Below, piece by piece: positions 1 to 7,784 of a stretch of 47,856 nucleotides of DNA (position 1 is the stretch's first letter; each line of letters begins with the position of its first letter). A model generated the notes under the pieces. It saw only the letters and a list, made by a program, of their open reading frames with translations, was not told where the DNA came from and did no database searches. The stretch covers positions 1-47,856 of the forward strand of contig SOJU01000281.1 of the NCBI GenBank assembly GCA_004376465.1, given 5' to 3'. The position numbers and the translations under genes are program-made. The stretch comes from Anaerolineales bacterium (GTDB lineage Bacteria; Chloroflexota; Anaerolineae; Anaerolineales; E44-bin32).

Positions 1-52
1 ATTGCGGTGGAGCCTAGTTACAAGCCCCGTCGCTTGCGGCGGGGTAGTTGAC
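1..52 (+). mobile_element. Probable right end of an IS200/IS605 (TnpB-type) element
   Basis: The first bases hold a GC-rich hairpin (CCCCGTCG, short loop, CGGCGGGG, about 26-45) followed directly by TAGTTGACT. From memory of the family, right ends of IS200/IS605 and IS1341-type tnpB elements carry such a hairpin just before a GTAGTTGAC-like terminus, and the guide RNA of TnpB ends there. The transposase or tnpB gene would lie left of the window, so neither element identity nor completeness can be checked here. A plain terminator of an upstream gene is the main alternative. Confidence 0.4.
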
Positions 53-71
53 TAGAATGATTATTAAATAG

Positions 72-104
72 AAAGAGCCATGGGATGTGACCATGGCTCT
101 TTTG
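72..104. terminator. Bidirectional hairpin terminator
   Basis: AAAGAGCCATGG (72-83) pairs perfectly with CCATGGCTCTTT (91-102) around a 7-base loop, giving a 12-bp stem. A T run follows on the + strand, and a shorter T-rich stretch follows on the minus strand. It lies 15 bases beyond the stop of the minus-strand FmdB-like gene, so it probably ends that transcript and also whatever enters from the left. Confidence 0.75.
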
Positions 105-118
105 GTTAAGTGGGGCTG

Positions 119-409
119 TCAATCATCGTTTTTGGCGTTTTTCTTCTCACTCTTCTTTTCACTCTTTACGCTTTCTTTAGATTTGGTTTCGGCTTTTGAA
201 TCGTCTTTGCGTGAGGTTTGCCCGGAGGGCGACCGATGATCTGTTGAATAAAAGCCGGATCCTTTAAAAACGATGCCGACCGGCAGGAATACCTTACGAA
301 GTGTGTGTTTCCTGCATTCAGGGCATTTCTTCAGAACCGGATCGTCAAAATGCTGCTGCCGGTCAAACTGAACGCCACAGTTCTCGCATCGATAGGTATA
401 GATAGGCAT
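119..409 (-). CDS. FmdB-family zinc ribbon protein
   Basis: This is a 96-residue protein. Its first 41 residues form the FmdB/CxxC_CxxC regulatory zinc ribbon: it opens MPIYTYRCENCG and has metal-ligand pairs C8-C11 and C29-C32. The remaining half is a low-complexity Lys/Ser/Glu/Asp tail, which is usual for the family. The start is supported by a purine-rich AGGAAAGGGA just upstream on the minus strand. Members are small putative transcriptional regulators of uncertain function; the name comes from a neighbour of formamidase genes, and no such gene is present here. It stands alone, divergent from rnpB. Confidence 0.85.
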   Translation of the reverse strand: MPIYTYRCENCGVQFDRQQHFDDPVLKKCPECRKHTLRKVFLPVGIVFKGSGFYSTDHRSPSGQTSRKDDSKAETKSKESVKSEKKSEKKNAKNDD

Positions 410-476
410 CGTTCCCTTTCCTTTTATTAACTCGCATTATAGTCCTGCATCCTAGTGCTTTCAAGAGGAGGCAGGT

Positions 477-542
477 ATGAGCTCTATTAATAATCCATTA
501 ACAACAGCACCGCTTGTGCTCGGTAAACAAACGGCAGGTTGA
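477..542 (+). CDS. Possible 21-residue small ORF upstream of rnpB
   Basis: An ATG at 477 follows a textbook AGGAGG (466-471) at 5-base spacing and opens a 21-codon frame (MSSINNPLTTAPLVLGKQTAG) ending at 542, inside the -35 box of rnpB. The strong ribosome-binding site is the only argument; nothing similar is recognised. It could be a real small peptide, the remnant of a longer gene, or chance. Confidence 0.25.
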   Translation: MSSINNPLTTAPLVLGKQTAG

Positions 543-567
543 CGGCGTGTAAAGCGAAGAGTATGAT
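539..567 (+). promoter_or_regulatory. rnpB promoter
   Basis: TTGACG (539-544) and TATGAT (562-567) are separated by exactly 17 bases, a near-consensus sigma-70 promoter. Transcription would start around 574, only a few bases before the 5' strand of helix P1 of the RNase P RNA at 579. Confidence 0.7.
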
Positions 568-578
568 CAGACTGACAG

Positions 579-983
579 TTGGGTCAACCGGGCAATCGCG
601 GGCGGCTACGCCGCTTGAGGAAAGTCCGCGCTCTAAAGAGCATGGTGCCGGGTAACACCCGGTCGGGGTAACCCGGGGATAGGACCACAGAAAAAGACCG
701 CCTCAGGGCGCAAGCCTTTGTGAGGCAAGGGTGAAAAGGTGGTGTAAGAGACCACCGGCGCCGGCAGCAATGTCGACGGCCAGGTAACCCCCACCAGGAG
801 CAAGGCCAAGCAGAGGCAAAGCCCGCTTATGCGGACGAGGGGCTGCTCGTTCCTCTCGAGCCTCGGGTAGGCTGCTTGAACCCCGCGGTGACGTTGGGTC
901 CAGATGGATGATTGTCCCGATGATGGCCTTCGACGTTTCGTCGAGTCAGGATCGGACAGAACGCGGCTTATAGGTTGAGCCAA
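579..983 (+). ncRNA. rnpB: RNase P RNA (bacterial type A)
   Basis: This is the catalytic RNA of ribonuclease P, which matures tRNA 5' ends. Its 5' part carries GAGGAAAGTCCGCGCTC (617-633) and its 3' part ACAGAACGCGGCTTATAGG (957-975), the two conserved blocks of the family that form P4 and the core. The ends pair as helix P1: TTGGGTCAACC at 579-589 with GGTTGAGCCAA at 973-983, one mismatch. At about 405 bases the length is typical of type A. A promoter lies directly upstream and an intrinsic terminator directly downstream, so it is an independent unit. The long minus-strand reading frame across it is a by-product of GC-rich RNA. Confidence 0.96.
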
Positions 984-991
984 TCGTCATG

Positions 992-1027
992 AAGTACTTC
1001 TGAAGCGCGCGCTTCAGAAGTACTTTT
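992..1027 (+). terminator. rnpB intrinsic terminator
   Basis: AAGTACTTCTGAAGC (992-1006) and GCTTCAGAAGTACTT (1011-1025) form a perfect 15-bp stem around GCGC, followed by a T run. It begins 9 bases after helix P1 of RNase P RNA closes. Confidence 0.9.
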
Positions 1028-1189
1028 TAATTTTGAAAGTTTGAGCACGGGCCCGGGTCGGGATGTGCCCGCGCTCGGATCGGGTCTCTAAGCTCGCTAG
1101 AGACCCGATCCACCAGCTTGCGTACCGAAAGCCAGCCTTTCGTATAGGCATAGGACAAAAGTACTGACAAAGATCTGGTCCCATTTCGC

Positions 1190-1219
1190 TTGCATCGGAA
1201 GGGGGATTTGTTATATACT
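1190..1219 (+). promoter_or_regulatory. Promoter of the mraZ-led dcw operon
   Basis: TTGCAT (1190-1195) and TATACT (1214-1219) with an 18-base spacer match a sigma-70 promoter. The MraZ repeats begin immediately after the -10 box, so a bound MraZ ring would cover the start site. It is the best candidate for the main promoter of the whole division cluster. Confidence 0.75.
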
Positions 1220-1220
1220 G

Positions 1221-1256
1221 TGGGCGTTGGTGGGGGAATGTGGGAGAAAGTGGGGC
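1221..1256 (+). promoter_or_regulatory. MraZ operator: four TGGG repeats at 10-bp period
   Basis: TGGG occurs at 1221, 1231, 1241 and 1251, exactly one helical turn apart, each followed by variable bases. MraZ is known to bind tandem TGGGN units separated by 5 bases upstream of its own gene. Four units in perfect register, placed between the -10 box and the mraZ start, are a clear autoregulatory operator. Confidence 0.9.
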
Positions 1257-1302
1257 GCCGGTGAACGCCGGCGCTTCGATATTAATAGACAGGTTAGAAC
1301 GC

Positions 1303-1740
1303 ATGTTCTTAGGACAATACACTCACAGCATAGATGCTAAGGGCCGATTGATTGTACCGGTTCGCTACCGGGCGGCTCTTGCCTCGGGAGCGTTTGTCAC
1401 GCAAGGTTTCGATCGCAACCTCCTCGTTTATACCATGGAAAGATTCCAAAAGTTAGCAGAAAGTACAACAATCCTGACCACGACAGATCCGGAGGCGCGT
1501 GCGGTACGCAGGGTGATCTTCGGCGGCGCGACGGAAGTCCAACTCGACTCCTCGGGCCGCATTTTGATTCCACCATTCCTGCGGGAGTACGCAAAACTGG
1601 ATGGTGATACGACGATCGTTGGTACGGGTGAATACTTTGAGCTCTGGAATTCAGGTGCGTGGTTAGATGAACTCAACGACGTGATGGATCCAGATATCAA
1701 CGCCCGCCGCTTTACTCAATTTGACCTCTCCGCGGGGTAG
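1303..1740 (+). CDS. mraZ: MraZ, transcriptional regulator of the dcw cluster
   Basis: The protein has 145 residues, the normal MraZ length. It has two SpoVT/AbrB-like halves, each with the family signature: DAKGR at 11-15 and DSSGR at 82-86, each followed by a hydrophobic strand and a Pro. The frame extends upstream to 1240, but the start at 1303 gives the canonical MFLGQYTHSIDAKGR N-terminus; the upstream part would overlap the operator. MraZ forms rings that bind tandem TGGG repeats and usually represses its own operon; the matching repeats lie 50-80 bases upstream. It leads the cluster, with rsmH 3 bases downstream. Confidence 0.95.
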   Translation: MFLGQYTHSIDAKGRLIVPVRYRAALASGAFVTQGFDRNLLVYTMERFQKLAESTTILTTTDPEARAVRRVIFGGATEVQLDSSGRILIPPFLREYAKLDGDTTIVGTGEYFELWNSGAWLDELNDVMDPDINARRFTQFDLSAG

Positions 1741-1743
1741 GCA

Positions 1744-2697
1744 ATGAGCGCGTCCTCAGGCGCAGTTTCTGCCAATGGACACACCCCGGTACTTTACCAG
1801 AATGTGCTCAATGCGCTGAATTTGCACGCAGGCGGGCACTACATAGATGGCACGGTAGGCGCAGGCGGACATGCGGCGGGCATCCTCGAATGCTCTTCCC
1901 CGGATGGCCGACTGCTCGGACTAGACCGTGACCCGAACGCGCTGGAACTTGCGGGGTTCCGCTTGGAGCCTTTTGGTGATCGAGTGAGCTTGCGTCATGC
2001 ATCTTACACAGCAATGCGTGACGAAGCATTTGCGCAGGGGTGGGATAGGGTGGATGCAATCTTGCTCGATCTGGGGCTTTCATCGATGCAGCTTGAGGAC
2101 GCAAAACGTGGTTTCTCGTTCCGCTTCGATGGTCCCCTGGACATGCGCTTCGATCCAGAAGTGGATTTCATGGCGGATGAACTCGTAAACCATATGCCGC
2201 AAAACGAATTGGCAGATGTGATCAAGCGCTATGGAGAGGAGCCTCGTGCCCGGGCCATTGCAGAGGCAATTGTGCAAGCCCGTCCACTGAGAACCACCCT
2301 CGAGTTGGCTGACGTTATCGCCAGCAAAGCCACGGGAAAACGAAAGGGTATCCACCCGGCGACACGCACCTTTCAAGCGCTGCGCATTGCCGTCAATGAT
2401 GAACTCAATGCATTGAAGGCAGGGCTCGAAACAGCAGTAGGGCTGCTTTCTCCGGGAGGGAGGTTGGTCGTGATCTCCTTCCACTCGCTGGAGGATCGCA
2501 TCGTCAAGCGCTTCTTCCGCAGGGAGAGTCAAGACTGTATTTGTCCTCCAGAGCAATTGATTTGTTGCTGTGAACATGCGGCGACTCTACGAATTCTGAC
2601 AAAGAGGCCGATACGGCCGGAAAGCGATGAGATTTCGCTCAACCCTCGAGCTCGAAGTGCTCGTTTGCGGGTCGCGGAGCGTCTGTCAATGGCATGA
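1744..2697 (+). CDS. rsmH: 16S rRNA (cytosine1402-N4)-methyltransferase RsmH
   Basis: This cytoplasmic enzyme transfers a methyl group from SAM to N4 of C1402 of 16S rRNA, in the ribosomal P site. Its 317 residues fit the family. The SAM-binding loop DGTVGAGGH is at 35-43, AILLDLGLSS near 105-114, and the conserved FHSLEDR motif is near the C-terminal third. It starts 3 bases after mraZ, the standard mraZ-rsmH order, and overlaps the next gene by ATGA, so translation is coupled. Confidence 0.96.
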   Translation: MSASSGAVSANGHTPVLYQNVLNALNLHAGGHYIDGTVGAGGHAAGILECSSPDGRLLGLDRDPNALELAGFRLEPFGDRVSLRHASYTAMRDEAFAQGWDRVDAILLDLGLSSMQLEDAKRGFSFRFDGPLDMRFDPEVDFMADELVNHMPQNELADVIKRYGEEPRARAIAEAIVQARPLRTTLELADVIASKATGKRKGIHPATRTFQALRIAVNDELNALKAGLETAVGLLSPGGRLVVISFHSLEDRIVKRFFRRESQDCICPPEQLICCCEHAATLRILTKRPIRPESDEISLNPRARSARLRVAERLSMA

Positions 2698-3203
2698 TCC
2701 TTGCAGGTATTGTTTCGAGCAGTGCTGCTGCAGGTGATAACGTGAAAAAACGTCGAAAACAAGCATTCAAACTCACACCCTGGCGGTCCCAACTTCGGAT
2801 CACCAGTCGAACGGTGTTGACCGCCATTGTGCTCTTGATTATCGGGGGTCTCTACCTTGCGGTTAATGCGCGCGTCGCCCGTTCTGGTCGCAGCGTGCTG
2901 ATCATGCAATCAGAGCGAGCCGAATTGCAACGGCAGATCGCCGAGTTGACTGCCACGTTTGCAGAATTGACCACACCGGAGCGCATGCTAGAGCGAGCTC
3001 TCGAGCTGGGGTTCCGCCCGGTAGAACTTGGAGACATCGAATATGTCGTCGTCGCCGGGTATGTTTCGGCAGATCCTTTCATTGCTCCAAAGCCGCCAAA
3101 TTCCATGACAGAACGCGATGGCGGGTTATCGCCCGCATATACAGAAACACTCGGAGATTGGATATCGCGGTTAACGTCACCGGGGAGAGAGGGAAGGCAA
3201 TGA
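2694..3203 (+). CDS. ftsL: FtsL-like septum protein
   Basis: This is a 169-residue bitopic membrane protein. A basic cytoplasmic segment (KKRRKQ near 18-23) precedes one membrane helix (about 40-58), then a heptad-like stretch (about 65-95) typical of the FtsL/FtsB coiled coil, then a C-terminal extension. Sequence identity with known FtsL is too low to recognise directly; the topology and the position between rsmH and ftsI make the call. FtsL bridges FtsQ/B to FtsW/FtsI. It overlaps rsmH by ATGA; a GTG at 2742 could be an alternative start. Its stop overlaps the ftsI start. Confidence 0.75.
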   Translation: MILAGIVSSSAAAGDNVKKRRKQAFKLTPWRSQLRITSRTVLTAIVLLIIGGLYLAVNARVARSGRSVLIMQSERAELQRQIAELTATFAELTTPERMLERALELGFRPVELGDIEYVVVAGYVSADPFIAPKPPNSMTERDGGLSPAYTETLGDWISRLTSPGREGRQ

Positions 3204-5011
3204 TCCCAACCGGTCTTCCCTATCGCAGGGTAAGCGTACTGCTCGTGATCATGGGGCTGAGCGCTTTGGCGATGTTCATCCAGCTCATCAGAGTCCAGTT
3301 TGGACCTTATGCCCCCGTTTTCTCCACATGGATTGAAGCTGCAGAGGACACTGAAGTCGAGATCGAACCGGTACGGGGCTTGATCTACGATCGCGATGGC
3401 GACCTGCTCGCCACGAATGTGCCGATGTACTACTTGGAAGTCGAGGTTTTCCAGCTCACGCAGGCGAGCCGGAAACAGATCGCAGCGGTGCTTGCTCGAA
3501 CCCTGGTGCTCCCTTATGAGGATCTTGCCAACCAGTTGAATACAGATTGGGGTTCTCTCGGTCAATATCGTATTCGCTTGACGCGCGAGGTAGATGGTGG
3601 AGAGCGTTGGCCAATCACGATAGATCAGGTTGCTGCAGATGTATTGAAGAGCTTCCTGCTGGATCCAGAAGCACCAGATCTAAGCGGGTTGAAGCCAGTC
3701 CCTGCACCCAAGCGTGAGTACCCAGCCAGTGCGCTCGCGGGTCATGTCCTTGGGTTCGTAAACCAGGAAGGAAAAGGTTTCTTCGGCATCGAGGGGTTCT
3801 ACGACAATTGGCTGGGAGGCAAGGCGATCACAGTCGAGCGTGGTTATATCCCTCCAGAAGCGCGGATTCAACCGGATACACCGACGGGTGTGAATCTCGT
3901 ATTGACCCTGGACCTCGATATTCAGCAAATGACAGATGACATCCTGGAAAAGGCGATAGAAGATACGGGCTCTGAATCGGGGCAGATCATCGTCATGGAT
4001 CCACGCAATGGTGAGATCCTCGCGATGGCGATCTTGCCCTCACTAGATCCAAATAACTATGAACCGTGGCTCGCAGAGCTGGGTTTGGAAGCTGAGGATT
4101 TGGAGACCGAGGAAGATGAACTCGTCATTAACCCGGCTGTAGGTGGGCAGTTTGAGCCGGGGTCGACATTCAAGATCCTGACAATGGCGGCGGCGATCGA
4201 CGCCGGCGTGATTGAGCCCGAGGATCAATTTATCGATCGAGGCGTAATTGAGGTTGGTGGCGTGAAGATCCGCAACTGGAACGGGGGTGCCTGGGGACCG
4301 CAGACGATGGTGGGTTGTATTCAGCACTCTTTGAATGTTTGTCTCGCCTATGTGGCCTCTGAGAAACTCGGCGCAGGTCCTTTCTATGATTACTTGACGG
4401 CTTTCGGGATGGGGAGAGTTACAGGAATTGATCTCTCCGGCGAGGTCTCTGGGCAGATGCGCACACCGCGCCATCCTGAGTGGACAGAGGCGGATCTTGG
4501 TACGAATTCATTTGGGCAAGGGATTTCTGTGACGCCGGTGCAGTTGATCGCGGCGGTTGGAGCCGTTGCGAATGAGGGTGTCATGGTTCAGCCCCATATT
4601 GTTAGAGCTGTTGTGGGTCCTGAGGGTGCCTATTGGCCGAAACCTACAACGCTTGGCAGGCCGATTTCGGCTGAAAGTGCCAGAACGATAACGGAGATGC
4701 TTGTCCAATCTGTCGAGGGTGAGGCGAGATACGCACACGTGAACGGCTATGAGATTGCGGGGAAGACCGGCACAGCCCAGATCCCCACCGAGAGTGGTTA
4801 TGACGATCGCTGGACTATCGCTTCATTTATTGGTTGGGGTCCGGTATCCGATCCGAGGTTCGTGGTCCTGGTGCGGTTGGATAAGCCGGAATCCTCGCCC
4901 TGGGGTTCTGTCGTCGCCGCCCCTGTTTTTCGTGATGTTGTTGAGCGCCTCGTTGCCATGTTGGAGATCCCGCCCGATAGCGTGCGGGAGCAGATAGCAG
5001 CAGGAGAGTAG
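3200..5011 (+). CDS. ftsI: Septal peptidoglycan transpeptidase FtsI / class B PBP
   Basis: This class B penicillin-binding protein cross-links septal peptidoglycan outside the membrane. The start at 3200 overlaps the ftsL stop (ATGA) and follows GGGAAGG; it gives 603 residues with one N-terminal membrane anchor (about 12-33). A pedestal/dimerisation domain opens with GLIYDRDGDLLA. The transpeptidase carries the three catalytic motifs in order: STFK at 322-325 (acylated Ser322), SLN at 377-379 and KTGT at 522-525. There are no PASTA repeats. An acidic insert rich in Glu/Asp (about 295-310) just before STFK is unusual. Its partner FtsW is encoded in the same cluster. Confidence 0.95.
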   Translation: MIPTGLPYRRVSVLLVIMGLSALAMFIQLIRVQFGPYAPVFSTWIEAAEDTEVEIEPVRGLIYDRDGDLLATNVPMYYLEVEVFQLTQASRKQIAAVLARTLVLPYEDLANQLNTDWGSLGQYRIRLTREVDGGERWPITIDQVAADVLKSFLLDPEAPDLSGLKPVPAPKREYPASALAGHVLGFVNQEGKGFFGIEGFYDNWLGGKAITVERGYIPPEARIQPDTPTGVNLVLTLDLDIQQMTDDILEKAIEDTGSESGQIIVMDPRNGEILAMAILPSLDPNNYEPWLAELGLEAEDLETEEDELVINPAVGGQFEPGSTFKILTMAAAIDAGVIEPEDQFIDRGVIEVGGVKIRNWNGGAWGPQTMVGCIQHSLNVCLAYVASEKLGAGPFYDYLTAFGMGRVTGIDLSGEVSGQMRTPRHPEWTEADLGTNSFGQGISVTPVQLIAAVGAVANEGVMVQPHIVRAVVGPEGAYWPKPTTLGRPISAESARTITEMLVQSVEGEARYAHVNGYEIAGKTGTAQIPTESGYDDRWTIASFIGWGPVSDPRFVVLVRLDKPESSPWGSVVAAPVFRDVVERLVAMLEIPPDSVREQIAAGE

Positions 5012-5026
5012 GACGGACGTTTTTAT

Positions 5027-6448
5027 ATGTTGACAATAGGTCATCTCGTTGAAGCGATTACTGAAGAGAAAATCACCGGGTTGGGTGAGGTGATTACCGA
5101 CGCGGTTGTCAATTCGCGCCAGGTGACTTCTGGCGGTCTCTTCGTTGCTATGGAGGGGGAATCGCAAGACGGTCATGATTATGTGGCTGACGCTTTTGAG
5201 CGCGGGGCGGTGGCTGCGCTCGTTGAGCGTGACCTTCCGCTGGAAGCCAGCAGCCTCGACTTACGAAAACCGCTAAAGGCGCAGCTTAAACAGGACTTGG
5301 AACCACCCATCATCCTAAGAGTAGCCAACACACTCGAAGCTTTACAGACGGCTGCGATGGCCTGGCGAGCACAGTCCGAAGTACGAGTGATTGGCATCAC
5401 GGGAAGTGTGGGGAAATCAACGACGAAAGAGCTCGTCGCGGATGTGCTGAGCCGCCGCTATAAAACAGTGCGCAGTCCTGGGAATCTTAATAATGAAATT
5501 GGATTGCCGTTGAGTTTATTGCGCCTTACGGAAGAACATGAACGCGCGGTCTTGGAGATGGGTTTTTACATTACCGGTGAGATCGGACTCCTTTGTGAAA
5601 TCGCCAAACCGCAGATTGGCGTGGTGACCAACATTAGCCACGTGCATCTTGAACGAGCAGGGAGCATGGATGCGATCGTGTGCGGGAAAGGTGAACTGGT
5701 CGAAGCGCTGCCGCCGGCGCCGGAGGGTGTTGCCATCCTGAATTATGACGAACCCCTCGTGCGAGAACTGGCGGAACGCACTCAGGCACGGGTTTTTTAT
5801 TACGGCATCTCCCCCGAGGCTGATCTCTGGGCAAGTGATGTGGAAGGCCTGGGATTAGAAGGATTGCGCTGTGTAATTCACCACGGTGAGGATGTCATTC
5901 ATTGCCGTGTACCGCTGCTCGGGCGCCATTCGGCTCATACCATTCTACGAGCCGCCTCAGTGGGGATTGTCGAAGGATTGAGCTGGGCTGAAATTGTCGG
6001 GGGTTTACAGGCCACACACAGCCAATTGCGCTTAATTGCCGTGCATACTGCCAGCGGAGCACTGCTGCTGGACGACACTTATAACGCCGCTCCAACATCT
6101 GTGATCGCGGGGCTTAATCTACTTGACGATTTAGACGGTCGGAAGATAGCTGTATTGGGCGACATGCTCGAATTGGGTGAATTTGAGGAACGTGGGCACC
6201 GCATGGTTGGAGCTCGTGCAGCCCAAGTTGTGGATTTATTAATCACTGTGGGGGAGCGGGCAAAGTGGATCGCAAAAGAGGCGCGCTCAGCTCAGCTTAG
6301 CGAAAACCAAGTGGTTGTGCTTGGAAATGGCGATGAGGTTATTGAGTATCTGGATGAAAAAGTTGGCGAAGGGGATGTCGTGCTGGTGAAAGGCTCTCGT
6401 GGGATGCGCCTGGATCGAATCGTAACGGCGCTGGAGGAGATCGAATGA
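5027..6448 (+). CDS. murF: UDP-MurNAc-tripeptide:D-Ala-D-Ala ligase MurF
   Basis: MurF adds the D-Ala-D-Ala dipeptide to UDP-MurNAc-tripeptide, the last cytoplasmic step of the stem peptide. Its 473 residues show the Mur ligase architecture: N-terminal substrate domain (NSRQVTSGGLFVA near 29-41), ATP loop GITGSVGKST at 123-132, and LNNEIGLPLSLL, DDTYNAAPTS, LGDMLELG and VKGSRGMRLD, which are typical of MurF rather than MurE. Fifteen bases separate it from ftsI, and its stop overlaps mraY by ATGA. The expected partner murE is not in the window. Confidence 0.95.
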   Translation: MLTIGHLVEAITEEKITGLGEVITDAVVNSRQVTSGGLFVAMEGESQDGHDYVADAFERGAVAALVERDLPLEASSLDLRKPLKAQLKQDLEPPIILRVANTLEALQTAAMAWRAQSEVRVIGITGSVGKSTTKELVADVLSRRYKTVRSPGNLNNEIGLPLSLLRLTEEHERAVLEMGFYITGEIGLLCEIAKPQIGVVTNISHVHLERAGSMDAIVCGKGELVEALPPAPEGVAILNYDEPLVRELAERTQARVFYYGISPEADLWASDVEGLGLEGLRCVIHHGEDVIHCRVPLLGRHSAHTILRAASVGIVEGLSWAEIVGGLQATHSQLRLIAVHTASGALLLDDTYNAAPTSVIAGLNLLDDLDGRKIAVLGDMLELGEFEERGHRMVGARAAQVVDLLITVGERAKWIAKEARSAQLSENQVVVLGNGDEVIEYLDEKVGEGDVVLVKGSRGMRLDRIVTALEEIE

Positions 6449-7440
6449 CAAGTGCAGCCAGCGCTTTGGCATTAGGAGGAATTACGTTCCTGCTGACAGT
6501 GATTTGGGGTGGCCCACTGATTCGCATTATGCGTCGGTTAAAGATTGGAGAGCAGATTTCGATCGAGGGTCCCCAGCGGCACACCATGAAGCTTGGTACC
6601 CCGACTATGGGTGGGTGGTTGTTCATCATTCCGGTGCTCTTGATCACCGGTGTTCTAAACCTGGTGTCCATTGTGAGTGAGCTTAATGTCTTCGGCAACT
6701 CGATACTCTTGCCGATGATAACGCTCCTGCTCTTCGCGTTGGTGGGCGCCTGGGATGATTGGCTTGGGATCAAGAGGCCCCGAGGTGTCGGAGGGATGCG
6801 GGCGCGCTGGAAGTTCTTACTGCAAGGCGTTATCGCACTCGGGGCCTCTTTGATCTTGAAGTATGGGTTGAAACCACCGGAGATGATTCTGCCAAATTAC
6901 CCGGAAGTTATCGAACTTGGGATTTGGTACATACCCATTGCGATGTTCATCATCATAGGCACAAGCAATGCTGTTAATTTAACCGATGGATTAGATGGAT
7001 TAGCGGGATTGATCGCGGCAATGGCATTTGCTGCATATGGCGCGGTCGCGGCACTCCAAGGGCAGATCTTCTTGGTGCGCTTCTGCTTCACAATGGTCGG
7101 CGCCATTTTCGCCTTCCTTTGGTACAACGCCTACCCCGCGGAACTTTTCATGGGTGATACAGGATCGCTGGCCCTGGGTGCCACACTCGCAGTTGTCGCC
7201 CTCATGACGGGTCATTGGGCATTGCTGCCTGTCATTGCCATTATCCCTTTCAGCGTAACCTTGAGCGTGATCATCCAGGTGGTGTATTTCAAGATCACGA
7301 AAGGTCGTCGGTTTTTCAAGATGGCTCCTCTGCACTACCACTTTGAATTGAGTGGCTGGAGCGAAACCCAGATTGTGCAGCGCTTCTGGTTAGTCGCGCT
7401 GCTCGCCGGCATGTTCGGAGTGGCTTTGGCGCTCATCTAA
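6445..7440 (+). CDS. mraY: Phospho-MurNAc-pentapeptide transferase MraY
   Basis: This integral membrane enzyme transfers phospho-MurNAc-pentapeptide to undecaprenyl phosphate, making lipid I. It has 331 residues and about ten membrane helices. The conserved cytoplasmic motifs are in order: GTPTMGG at 51-57, AWDDWLG at 102-108, NLTDGLDGLAG at 178-188 (catalytic aspartates), MGDTG at 236-240 and HYHFE at 298-302. The start overlaps the murF stop. Confidence 0.96.
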   Translation: MTSAASALALGGITFLLTVIWGGPLIRIMRRLKIGEQISIEGPQRHTMKLGTPTMGGWLFIIPVLLITGVLNLVSIVSELNVFGNSILLPMITLLLFALVGAWDDWLGIKRPRGVGGMRARWKFLLQGVIALGASLILKYGLKPPEMILPNYPEVIELGIWYIPIAMFIIIGTSNAVNLTDGLDGLAGLIAAMAFAAYGAVAALQGQIFLVRFCFTMVGAIFAFLWYNAYPAELFMGDTGSLALGATLAVVALMTGHWALLPVIAIIPFSVTLSVIIQVVYFKITKGRRFFKMAPLHYHFELSGWSETQIVQRFWLVALLAGMFGVALALI

Positions 7441-7460
7441 CATCCAAGGAGGGTGTTGCT

Positions 7461-7754
7461 ATGGAAATCGGAATGCTGTGGTTCGACGATGGCAAGAGTT
7501 CAATGCAGGAGAAGGTGAGCCAGGCGGTTAACTTCTATCAGGGTAAATTCGGCGAAACTCCTACCCATTGTCTGGTACACCCCTCCACTTTAGATGGAAA
7601 CCAGGAAGGGCTTATCTCCGGTGTAAAGGTCCGGAAGGCTCGCAATGTCATGCCAAATCATTATTGGATTGGCGTAGAAGAGGCTTCCAAGAAATCGCGC
7701 AGGAAGAAAAAGGTGAAGCAGAGCGAACCGCAACTCCAGGAAATTGCTGCCTGA
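7461..7754 (+). CDS. Small protein of unknown function between mraY and murD
   Basis: A 97-residue soluble protein in the dcw operon, preceded by AAGGAGGGT at good spacing. No known domain is recognised. Residues 1-60 look like a compact alpha/beta fold (hydrophobic GMLWF, then a helix AVNFYQGKFG, then HCLVHPSTL). The C-terminal 25 residues are strongly basic (KKSRRKKKVK) and end in a short acidic/hydrophobic tail, which suggests nucleic-acid or membrane-surface contact. Nothing indicates secretion. Its strong ribosome-binding site, normal composition and placement 20 bases after mraY and 30 before murD argue that it is a real, co-expressed gene. Confidence 0.8.
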   Translation: MEIGMLWFDDGKSSMQEKVSQAVNFYQGKFGETPTHCLVHPSTLDGNQEGLISGVKVRKARNVMPNHYWIGVEEASKKSRRKKKVKQSEPQLQEIAA

Positions 7755-7784
7755 CGTGTCGGAATACATTCCGGGAAGACCGTT

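Noticed and set aside
633..983. 116-residue minus-strand reading frame
   Set aside because: It lies entirely within the RNase P RNA gene; its openness is a side effect of the GC-rich structured RNA.
1240..1302. Longer N-terminus of MraZ from an upstream ATG
   Set aside because: It would place the start within the MraZ operator and add 21 residues absent from the family; the start at 1303 gives the canonical sequence.
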